Assembly: GCA_038254435.1 (NCBI GenBank)
Contig: JBBSGD010000028.1
Span: forward strand, 1-29,218
Length of the DNA stretch: 29,218 bases
Reading direction: 5' to 3'
From: JBBSGD01 sp038254435
Lineage (GTDB): Bacteria > Actinomycetota > CADDZG01 > WHSQ01
The notes beneath the pieces are model-generated. The model had not been told where the DNA came from, made no database searches, and was given only the letters and a program-made list of their open reading frames with translations. A program made the position numbers and the translations under genes. Within the stretch, counting starts at the first letter, position 1. Each line of letters begins with the position of its first letter. Below, one piece after another: positions 1 to 6,884 of this stretch.

Positions 1-1
1 C

Positions 2-1426
2 TCGCTCGTCAAGAGGACGGTGCGCGGCCGGGTAGTCACCGACGGAGTGCGCCTCGACGGCCGCCGCGCCGACGAGGTCCGGCCTATCTGGACGCAGGTA
101 GGAGTTCTGCCGCGCGTGCACGGGACCGGACTCTTCACTCGCGGCGAGACGCAGGTGCTGTCGATCACCACGCTCGGCATGCGACGGATGGAGCAGATGG
201 TCGACGACCTGAGCCCGGACGAGACCAAGCGCTACATGCACCACTACAACTTCCCGCCCTATTCCACCGGCGAGGCCGGCTTCATGCGCGGCCCCAAGCG
301 GCGCGAGATCGGACACGGCGCACTTGCGGAGAAGGCGATACTTCCGCTGATCCCGTCGCGTGAGGACTTTCCCTACGCGCTGCGGGTGGTCTCCGAGGTT
401 CTTTCGTCCAACGGGTCCACATCGATGGGCTCGGTGTGTGGATCGTCGATGTCCCTCATGGACGCAGGTGTGCCGCTGCGCGGCGGCAAGCATTGCGGCG
501 GAGTTGCCATGGGTCTCGTGGCCGAAGGCGACAATTACATCCCCCTCACCGACATCCTCGGCGACGAGGACGCGCTGGGCGACATGGACTTCAAGGTCGC
601 CGGAACAGAGAACGTCGTCACGGCCCTCCAGCTCGACACGAAGATCTCAGGCATTCCCGCCGACGTCCTGCGGCGCGCGCTCGAGCAGGCGCGCGCCGGG
701 CGGCTCCACATCATCTCGAAGATGAACGAGACGATCAGCGCGCCGCGCGAAGAGCTGTCTCCGTTTGCTCCTCGTGTCGTGAGCCTCACCGTTCCCGTCG
801 ACAAGATCGGCGAGGTGATCGGGCCCAAGGGCAAGAACATCAACATGATCACCACGACTACCGGAGCCGAGATCGACATCGACGACGACGGCACTATTCG
901 CATCGGTGCCACCGACGGCGCCACGGCCGAAGCCGCCGCCAAGCTCATCGACGAGGTCATCAACCCGTGGATGCCCGAGGTCGGCGAGCGCGTCACCGGA
1001 CCTGTCGTCAACATCACGACTTTCGGTGCGTTCGTGAACATCGCCGCGGGGCGCGACGGGCTCGTGCACATCTCCAAGCTCGGAGAAGGCCGCATCGATC
1101 GCGTCGAGGACGCGGTCAACATCGGCGACGAGATCGAGGTAGAGGTAACCGAGGTCGACGGCCAGGGCCGCATCAACCTGACGCCGGTGGCCTGGCTGGA
1201 GCGCCAGGTGTCGCAGGGAAAGTCGATTGAGGAAGCGCGGTCGGCAGCGGCACCCGGGGGCCGGGGCGGGGACCGCGGCAGGCGTGACGGTGGCGACCGC
1301 GGGCGACGTGACGGTGGCGACCGCGGCAGGCGCGAGGGTGGCCGTGCCCGCTCCGGGCGCGACGGCGGGTCACGAGAAAGCAGCCCGCGGCGCGAACGTG
1401 CGCCTCACAGGCACGACGAGAGCTGA
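2..1426 (+). CDS. pnp: Polyribonucleotide nucleotidyltransferase (PNPase), 3' part of gene
   Basis: This is the C-terminal part of PNPase, the phosphorolytic 3'-to-5' exoribonuclease of mRNA decay. The frame is already open at the left edge, so the N-terminal RNase PH domain and the true start lie outside the window. Visible in order are the second RNase PH domain (DGRR, IRPI-like VRPIW, LPRVHGTGLFTRGETQ, then SNGSTSMGSVCGSSMSLMDAGVP), a KH domain with its GPKGKN loop at about 825-840, and an S1 domain (TTFGAFVNI, DGLVHISKL) at about 970-1190. The tail after the S1 domain is low complexity, rich in Arg, Gly and Asp, and includes three copies of an eight-residue repeat. The stop lies two bases before the next ATG, so the gene probably heads a pnp-M16-dapB transcription unit. 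Confidence 0.97.
   Translation, partial: SLVKRTVRGRVVTDGVRLDGRRADEVRPIWTQVGVLPRVHGTGLFTRGETQVLSITTLGMRRMEQMVDDLSPDETKRYMHHYNFPPYSTGEAGFMRGPKRREIGHGALAEKAILPLIPSREDFPYALRVVSEVLSSNGSTSMGSVCGSSMSLMDAGVPLRGGKHCGGVAMGLVAEGDNYIPLTDILGDEDALGDMDFKVAGTENVVTALQLDTKISGIPADVLRRALEQARAGRLHIISKMNETISAPREELSPFAPRVVSLTVPVDKIGEVIGPKGKNINMITTTTGAEIDIDDDGTIRIGATDGATAEAAAKLIDEVINPWMPEVGERVTGPVVNITTFGAFVNIAAGRDGLVHISKLGEGRIDRVEDAVNIGDEIEVEVTEVDGQGRINLTPVAWLERQVSQGKSIEEARSAAAPGGRGGDRGRRDGGDRGRRDGGDRGRREGGRARSGRDGGSRESSPRRERAPHRHDES
1268..1339 (+). repeat. Three tandem 24-bp repeats in the PNPase tail
   Basis: Three adjacent 24-bp units (1268-1291, 1292-1315, 1316-1339) encode GDRGRRDG, GDRGRRDG and GDRGRREG. They lie in the disordered C-terminal extension of PNPase after the S1 domain. 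Arg/Gly repeats of this kind often bind RNA. The copy number may vary between strains by slippage. Confidence 0.85.
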
Positions 1427-1428
1427 GC

Positions 1429-2682
1429 ATGCGCTTCAACCGCACAACGCTCGGCGACGGCCTCACCGTAGTCACCGAGCACATGGCGGAGGTCCGTTCC
1501 GTGACAACCGGCCTGTGGTTCGACGTCGGGTCGCGGGACGAGCCGGACGAGCTGTCCGGCACGTCGCACTTCCTCGAACACTTGCTGTTCAAGGGGACTC
1601 CGTCGCGTAGTGCGAAGGACATCGCCGATGCGTTCGATGCGGTCGGTGGCGACATCAACGCATTCACCGGCAAGGAGTACACCTGCTATTACTCGCGGGT
1701 CCTCGACGACGATATGCCGATGGCCCTCGACGTGCTTTTCGACATGGTCACCAACTCACTCATCGACGCGAACGAGCTCGAATCCGAGCGCAAGGTCATC
1801 CTCGAGGAGATAGCCATGCACGAGGACGCTCCCGACGAGCTGGTGCACGATCTGTTCTATGGTTCGCTGTGGGACGGGCACCCGCTCGGGCGGGCGGTCC
1901 TCGGAACTACGGCCTCGATCGGATCCGTAACGCGCGATCAGGTGTCCGGCTACTGGAGCAGCCGCTACGGGCCCCAGAACATGGTCGTTGCGGCGGCCGG
2001 CCACGTGGACCATGACGCGCTCGTCGAGGAAGTTGCCCGGCGGGCCGCGGGCATTGGAGGCGATCGCACGAGCCGCACGGGCCCGGTCCCCCAGATCGCC
2101 ACGGGCGTGAACGTTTTTAGCAAGGCCACCGAGCAGGCGCACATCGTCGTGGGCGTGGAGGGACTGCACCGCTCCCACGACGACAGGTATGCGCTGGCGG
2201 TCCTCGACACCGTTCTCGGTGGCGGCATGTCGTCGCGCCTCTTTCAGGAGGTACGTGAGCGGCGGGGGCTCGCCTATTCGGTGTTCTCCTACCGGGCCGG
2301 CTTCGCCGATGCCGGAGCCATGGCGATCTATGCAGGCACAACACCCCAGAACGCCAACACCGTGCTCGACATCGTCTTCGAGGAGATCGGGGCGATCGTC
2401 GACAAGGGGATCACGCAGAGTGAGTTCGAGCGCGCCAGGGGCCATCTGCGCGGGTCGCTGGTACTGGCGTCCGAGGACCCCAGCTCGCGTATGAACAACA
2501 TCGCTCGGCAGCAGCTGACGACCGGCGAGATCTTGTCGATCGACGAGCTAATCGAACGCTACGAGGCGGTGACGATGGATGACGTGAAACGAGTCACCAA
2601 GGCGGTGTTCGGAACGAACCGCTATCAGGTCACGGTGGTAGGACCGTTCGAGGCAGACGCATTCGACCGTTTCGCAGCCTGA
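1429..2682 (+). CDS. M16B family zinc metallopeptidase
   Basis: This 417-residue protein belongs to the pitrilysin/mitochondrial-processing-peptidase family, M16B. The inverted zinc motif HFLEH is at residues 47-51, and the third zinc ligand is a glutamate near 126-127 in the segment VILEEIAMHED. The second-half substrate-binding signature GGGMSSRLFQEVRERRGLAYSV begins at residue 264. The length of a little over 400 residues fits the short M16B form, which usually works as a dimer. The substrate is not known from sequence. The ATG lies two bases after the pnp stop, and the stop overlaps the dapB start (TGATG). This position between pnp and dapB is a common actinobacterial arrangement. Confidence 0.93.
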   Translation: MRFNRTTLGDGLTVVTEHMAEVRSVTTGLWFDVGSRDEPDELSGTSHFLEHLLFKGTPSRSAKDIADAFDAVGGDINAFTGKEYTCYYSRVLDDDMPMALDVLFDMVTNSLIDANELESERKVILEEIAMHEDAPDELVHDLFYGSLWDGHPLGRAVLGTTASIGSVTRDQVSGYWSSRYGPQNMVVAAAGHVDHDALVEEVARRAAGIGGDRTSRTGPVPQIATGVNVFSKATEQAHIVVGVEGLHRSHDDRYALAVLDTVLGGGMSSRLFQEVRERRGLAYSVFSYRAGFADAGAMAIYAGTTPQNANTVLDIVFEEIGAIVDKGITQSEFERARGHLRGSLVLASEDPSSRMNNIARQQLTTGEILSIDELIERYEAVTMDDVKRVTKAVFGTNRYQVTVVGPFEADAFDRFAA

Positions 2683-3419
2683 TGCCGGCCACCAAGGTCG
2701 GCGTCATCGGGGCCGGCGGCCGCATGGGCTCACAAGCGTGCCGCACGATAGAAGAGGCGGACGACCTCGAGCTCGTTGCACGCGTGGTGCGTGGTCATTC
2801 GCTCGAGATGCTGGCCGAAGCGGGAGCGCAGGTGGCTCTCGACGTGACCACGCCCGAGGCCGTCGCAGGCAACGTCCGTTTCCTCATCGATCACGGAATC
2901 CACTCAGTCGTGGGCACTACCGGAGTGGACGCCGAGGACCTTGCCTCCTTCGAGCGCGCCGCCGGCGAGCGCGGCACCAACGTCTTCATAGTTCCGAACT
3001 TCGCGCTGGGAGCCGTCCTCATGATGCGCTTCGCGGCCGCGGCCGCGGCGCACTTCGAATCGGCCGAGATAATCGAGCGTCACCACGTGAACAAGCTCGA
3101 CGCCCCTTCGGGAACCTCGCTGCGCACCGCGTGGCTGATGGATGAGGTCCGTTCCGGCGCGTGGTCGAAGCCGGGCTCGAGGGAGTCGCTGGCCGGGGCG
3201 CGGGGGGCGGAATCACAGGGAGTGCGCATCCATTCGCTGCGCGTCGCAGGCTCGGTAGCTCACCAAGAGGTGATCTTCGGGGGTGCCGGCGAAACCCTGA
3301 CGATTCGCCACGACTCGCTCGACCGCACCTGCTTCATGGCCGGGATGCTCCTGGCCCTGCGCAAGGTGAGCTCGCTGCCCGGCCTCACCGTGGGCCTCGA
3401 GCACGCCCTCGACGAGTGA
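2682..3419 (+). CDS. dapB: 4-hydroxy-tetrahydrodipicolinate reductase
   Basis: DapB carries out the NAD(P)H-dependent second step of the diaminopimelate/lysine pathway, which supplies both lysine and the peptidoglycan cross-link. The 245-residue product has the Rossmann nucleotide motif GAGGRMG at residues 10-16. The catalytic segment HHVNKLDAPSGT begins at residue 134, with the His pair and Lys138. VPNFALGAVLMM matches the family's PNFS-I-G segment. The C-terminal HDSLDRTCFMAGMLLAL is typical of the family. The ATG overlaps the M16 stop by one base, which indicates translational coupling. dapA follows after about 130 bp and has its own ribosome binding site. Confidence 0.96.
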   Translation: MPATKVGVIGAGGRMGSQACRTIEEADDLELVARVVRGHSLEMLAEAGAQVALDVTTPEAVAGNVRFLIDHGIHSVVGTTGVDAEDLASFERAAGERGTNVFIVPNFALGAVLMMRFAAAAAAHFESAEIIERHHVNKLDAPSGTSLRTAWLMDEVRSGAWSKPGSRESLAGARGAESQGVRIHSLRVAGSVAHQEVIFGGAGETLTIRHDSLDRTCFMAGMLLALRKVSSLPGLTVGLEHALDE

Positions 3420-3492
3420 GGCCGCGGCGCCGGGCCACGGCTTCGCGCCCCGGACGAACGGCCGGCGATGCGACCGTGGGGGCTCGACGGGG

Positions 3493-3498
3493 TAGCGT
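3493..3498 (+). promoter_or_regulatory. Candidate -10 element upstream of dapA
   Basis: TAGCGT lies in the 130-bp gap between dapB and dapA. Seventeen bases upstream (3470-3475) is gcgacc, a weak -35 match. The TAnnnT form resembles other putative -10 elements in this window. A short leader with the AGGAAGG site would follow. It may let dapA-rnj be transcribed independently of pnp-dapB. Confidence 0.3.
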
Positions 3499-3549
3499 GA
3501 ACTATTCGCGGCCCCCCGCGCGGCAGGCTTGCCGAGGAAGGATGGCACG

Positions 3550-4452
3550 ATGACCAGCGCACGATTCGGCGAGGTGATCACCGCCATGGTGACTCCATTT
3601 GCCCACGATGAATCGCTCGATGTCAAAGGGGCCCGCCGCCTGGCCGCCCACCTCGTCGAGCACGGCTCAGACGGGCTCGTGGTGTGCGGCACGACCGGCG
3701 AGGCACCGACCCTCACCGGCCCCGAGAAGCTCGCTCTGTTCGACAACGTCGTGCAGGAGGTAGGCGATCGGGCCACCGTCATCGCCGGCACGGGCACCTA
3801 CTCGACCGCCGAGTCGATAGAGCTGACCAAGGAGGCCGGGGGCCTCGGAGTGGACGCGTGCCTCGTCGTCACTCCCTATTACTCGAAGCCCCCCCAGAAC
3901 GGCCTCCTGGCTCACTTCTTGGCAATCGCCGATCAGTCCTCTGTGCCGCTTGTGATCTACGACATTCCCGGGCGCACCGGGCGGCGCGTCGAGCGCCCCA
4001 CGATGGTCGCCCTCGCCGAGCACGCCGGGATAGTCGCGGTCAAGGACGCGGTCGGGGATGCGGGTGAGACGGCAAAGCTGCGCGCCGACCTCGACGCGGC
4101 GGGCCACGCCGACTTCGAGATCTACTCGGGGGACGATCCCATGCTGATGCCTCACATCGCTGCCGGGGCGGTGGGCATCATCTCGGTCTGCTCGCACCTC
4201 ATAGGTGAGCGCATCAAGTCGATCTTCACCGCTTACAACGCCGGGGAGGTGGATGAGGCGCGGCGCATCTTCCTCGATGCGCTCCCGCTCATGACCACGA
4301 TCATGGGCGTGACCGCGAGCCCCATCCCGGTCAAGCGCGCGGCCGAGCTCATCGGGCTCGACGCGGGCCCGCCGCGGCTTCCGCTCGTGCGGCCCACAGA
4401 GGCGCAGGAAACGGCGATCAGACAGGTGCTCATGGAGGCCGGGCTTTTGTGA
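3550..4452 (+). CDS. dapA: 4-hydroxy-tetrahydrodipicolinate synthase
   Basis: DapA condenses pyruvate with aspartate semialdehyde, the first committed step of diaminopimelate/lysine synthesis. The 300-residue protein has the GTTGE motif at 47-51, the catalytic tyrosine in VIYDIPGRTGRR (Tyr137) and the Schiff-base lysine in VAVKDAVGD (Lys165). A TTG at 3529 lies in the same frame. The ATG at 3550 is preferred because AGGAAGG (3535-3541) stands 8 bases before it and the resulting N-terminus matches the family length. The stop overlaps the GTG of the RNase J gene (GTGA). A dapB-dapA-rnj order is common in actinobacteria. Confidence 0.96.
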   Translation: MTSARFGEVITAMVTPFAHDESLDVKGARRLAAHLVEHGSDGLVVCGTTGEAPTLTGPEKLALFDNVVQEVGDRATVIAGTGTYSTAESIELTKEAGGLGVDACLVVTPYYSKPPQNGLLAHFLAIADQSSVPLVIYDIPGRTGRRVERPTMVALAEHAGIVAVKDAVGDAGETAKLRADLDAAGHADFEIYSGDDPMLMPHIAAGAVGIISVCSHLIGERIKSIFTAYNAGEVDEARRIFLDALPLMTTIMGVTASPIPVKRAAELIGLDAGPPRLPLVRPTEAQETAIRQVLMEAGLL

Positions 4453-6104
4453 GCGAGACGACCACACGCGTCGTCTTCCTTGGGGGGCTCGGCGAAGTAG
4501 GGCGTAACATGCTCGTCGTCGAGAGCGACGAGCGGCTCCTCGTCATCGACGTTGGGCTGTCCTTTCCCAACGAAGAGATGCTGGGAGTGGACCTCGTGCT
4601 ACCCGACTTTTCCTACGTGACGGAGCGCGCGGACAGGTGCGAGGGAGTGCTCCTCACGCACGGTCATGAGGACCATGTTGGCGCGCTGTCGTGGTTCCTC
4701 AGAGAAGTCGACGTCCCCGTGTACGGAACACCGCTGACTCTGGGACTTGCCCGCCGGAGACTCGATGAATACGGGCTTGCACCGGAGATGATCGAGATAA
4801 GGGCGCCGGGGCGGCGCCGCATCGGGGTCTTCAACTGCCGCTTCATGTCGGTCTCACATTCGATTCCGGACGCGATAGCCGTGGCTCTCGACACGCCCGG
4901 AGGGCACATCGTCTATACGGGCGACTTCAAACTCGACGACTCGCCGATAGACGGCAGGCACACCGACCTCGAGGCCTTCCGGTCTCTCGGGAACGAGGGT
5001 GTCGATTTGCTCCTTTCGGACTCGACCAACGCAGAACGAGATGGACGCACCCCTTCAGAGAGCATTGTTGGGGCGGCACTGCGAGACATCTTCGAAGCTG
5101 CGAGCGGACGCATCGTGGTCGCTTGTTTCGCATCGAATCTTCATCGCATTCAGCAGGTGTGCGAGGTGTCTGAGGAGATTGGGCGCCGCGTTGCCTTCGT
5201 GGGCCGCTCTATGGTTGCAAACGTGGAGGTCGGGCTCGAGCTCGGCCACTTGCGCGTTAACAAGAACACGATTGTCGACATCGCCGACATCGAACGCTAC
5301 GACCACGACCAGGTGGTGATCGTGTGCACGGGTTCGCAGGGGGAGCCGTTGTCGGCTCTGTCGCTCATTGCGGCCGGCGACCACAAGTGGGTGCGTGTGT
5401 CCGACGGAGACACCGTGATCCTGTCGGCAAGCCCCATCCCCGGCAACGAATCTGCAGTCCACCGTGTGATCAACGGGCTCTACCGGTCGGGAGCAGAGGT
5501 CTTTCATTCAGGTACCAATCCGGTGCACGTTTCGGGACACGCCGCGTCCGACGAGCTTGCAGAGATGCTGAGGCTGGTGCACCCAAGGCATTTCGTTCCG
5601 GTGCACGGCGAGTACCGCCAGCTCGCGCTGCACGCGAAGCTCGCGCGTTCGCTCGGGGTGGTGAGCAGCAGCATCACGATCGTCGAGGACGGCGAGGTGC
5701 TCGAGCTTCAGTCCGGGGAGCTCGAGGTAGCCGGAAGCGTGAACGCGGGAATCGTCCTCGTCGACGGCATCGGGGTCGGCGACGTCGGCCCCGTGGTGCT
5801 GCGCGACCGGCGTCTCTTGGCCCAAGACGGCATCCTCATCTGCGTAGTCACCATCGACCCTCATACCGGCGAGATCCTTGCGGGACCAGACCTCATCAGT
5901 CGCGGCTTCGTTTACATAGAGACGTCGCGCGAGTTTCTTGACGAGGCCGCCGACCGAGTTGCCGACGCGCTCGATGATCTGGAAGAAGAAGGCGTTACCG
6001 ATTGGGGGGCCATAAAGAAGGCCTGTCGCGCCGCGCTCGGCGAGTTCGTATGGCGGGAAACGCACCGGCGTCCCATGATCCTTCCTGTGATCATGGAGGT
6101 CTGA
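4449..6104 (+). CDS. rnj: Ribonuclease J
   Basis: This 551-residue protein is RNase J, a metallo-beta-lactamase/beta-CASP enzyme with 5'-to-3' exonuclease and endonuclease activity in RNA maturation and decay. The zinc motif HGHEDH is at residues 71-76 (LTHGHEDHVGAL), followed by VSHSIPD and the late motif VHVSGHA and VPVHGEYRQL of the beta-CASP region. The C-terminal region ends in WRETHRRPMILPVIMEV, typical of the RNase J tail. The GTG start overlaps the dapA stop by four bases. PNPase and RNase Y are encoded in the same window. Confidence 0.96.
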   Translation: MSETTTRVVFLGGLGEVGRNMLVVESDERLLVIDVGLSFPNEEMLGVDLVLPDFSYVTERADRCEGVLLTHGHEDHVGALSWFLREVDVPVYGTPLTLGLARRRLDEYGLAPEMIEIRAPGRRRIGVFNCRFMSVSHSIPDAIAVALDTPGGHIVYTGDFKLDDSPIDGRHTDLEAFRSLGNEGVDLLLSDSTNAERDGRTPSESIVGAALRDIFEAASGRIVVACFASNLHRIQQVCEVSEEIGRRVAFVGRSMVANVEVGLELGHLRVNKNTIVDIADIERYDHDQVVIVCTGSQGEPLSALSLIAAGDHKWVRVSDGDTVILSASPIPGNESAVHRVINGLYRSGAEVFHSGTNPVHVSGHAASDELAEMLRLVHPRHFVPVHGEYRQLALHAKLARSLGVVSSSITIVEDGEVLELQSGELEVAGSVNAGIVLVDGIGVGDVGPVVLRDRRLLAQDGILICVVTIDPHTGEILAGPDLISRGFVYIETSREFLDEAADRVADALDDLEEEGVTDWGAIKKACRAALGEFVWRETHRRPMILPVIMEV

Positions 6105-6127
6105 GCGCCCCCGCTCTCGTTTCTCGT

Positions 6128-6141
6128 CCCGGGATCCCGGG
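6128..6141. repeat. Perfect 14-bp palindrome between rnj and pfpI
   Basis: CCCGGGATCCCGGG is a perfect palindrome in the 101-bp gap before the PfpI-family gene. It contains nested SmaI- and BamHI-type sequences. With no loop it is a poor hairpin, so a dimeric DNA-binding protein site or chance are both possible. Confidence 0.45.
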
Positions 6142-6205
6142 TATGACTAGGTTAATCCCAGCTCACGGCGTCATCCGGCGCCCTTACACAAGCGAGGAGT
6201 TCCCT

Positions 6206-6775
6206 ATGCCCGAGCTAGACGGCAAGAAGATAGCCTTTTTGGTAGCCACCGAAGGAACCGAGCAGGTCGAGCTGACAGAGCCGTGGGAGGCCATCTCCGG
6301 CGCCGGGGCCGAGTGCCATCTGGTGTCGACCGAGGCGGGCGAGATCCAGGCTTTCAACCATCTCGACAAGGGTGACTCGTTCCCGGTCGACAAGACGGTG
6401 GACGAGGTAAGCGCATCTGACTACGACGGTCTGGTGCTCCCCGGCGGGGTTGCCAATCCGGACGCGTTGCGCCTCAGCTCGGCCGCCGTCAAGTTCGCGC
6501 GCGACTTCTTCGAGCAAGCCAAGCCCGTTGCGGCCATCTGCCACGCGCCGTGGACTCTGGTCGAGGCCGGAGTCGTGCAGGGCCGCACGCTCACCTCGTG
6601 GCCTAGCCTGCAGACGGACATTCGCAACGCAGGTGGCCACTGGGTGGACGAGGAAGTAGTCGTCGACGAGGGTTTCGTCACCAGCCGCAAGCCGGACGAC
6701 ATTCCGGCATTCAACAAGAAGGCCATCGAGGAGTTCGGCGAGGGCAAGCACGCCGAGCAGGCGCGCTCCGCCTAA
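6206..6775 (+). CDS. PfpI/DJ-1 family protein (YhbO-like)
   Basis: This 189-residue single-domain protein is of the DJ-1/PfpI superfamily. Members have been described as proteases, glyoxalases or protein deglycases, and the true substrate is debated. The nucleophile elbow is AAICHAPW with Cys112, the oxyanion region is LPGGVANPDALR, and an N-terminal glutamate near residue 19 (ATEGTEQVEL) matches the catalytic Glu. The stretch LTSWPSLQTDIRNAG followed by DEEVVVDEGFVTSRKPDDIPAF closely follows the E. coli YhbO pattern. The frame is open further upstream, but the ATG at 6206 follows a GAGGAG ribosome binding site. It appears monocistronic, with a gap before it and a strong hairpin after it. Confidence 0.9.
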   Translation: MPELDGKKIAFLVATEGTEQVELTEPWEAISGAGAECHLVSTEAGEIQAFNHLDKGDSFPVDKTVDEVSASDYDGLVLPGGVANPDALRLSSAAVKFARDFFEQAKPVAAICHAPWTLVEAGVVQGRTLTSWPSLQTDIRNAGGHWVDEEVVVDEGFVTSRKPDDIPAFNKKAIEEFGEGKHAEQARSA

Positions 6776-6804
6776 CCGAAGGCAGCTCCCAGCAGGGCAT
6801 CGAA

Positions 6805-6836
6805 ACGGGCCGGGCCTCCGAAAGGGCCCGGCCCGT
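6805..6836 (+). terminator. Strong GC hairpin after the PfpI gene
   Basis: A 12-bp perfect stem, ACGGGCCGGGCC (6805-6816) with GGCCCGGCCCGT (6825-6836), encloses an 8-base loop. No T-tract follows, as is usual for actinobacterial terminators. It lies 30 bp after the stop and before ftsK. Confidence 0.8.
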
Positions 6837-6874
6837 GCGCGCCGGGCGCCCGATTCCGTGTTACTCCTGTGAAC

Positions 6875-6880
6875 TATTGT
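6875..6880 (+). promoter_or_regulatory. Candidate -10 element of ftsK
   Basis: TATTGT lies in an unusually AT-rich stretch only 4 bases upstream of the GTG at 6885. If used, transcription would begin at or near the GTG, giving a leaderless ftsK mRNA. No good -35 was seen. Confidence 0.3.
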
Positions 6881-6884
6881 TAAA

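Noticed and set aside
3529..3549. TTG start giving a longer DapA
   Set aside because: AGGAAGG lies between this TTG and the ATG at 3550, so the ATG is the better start.
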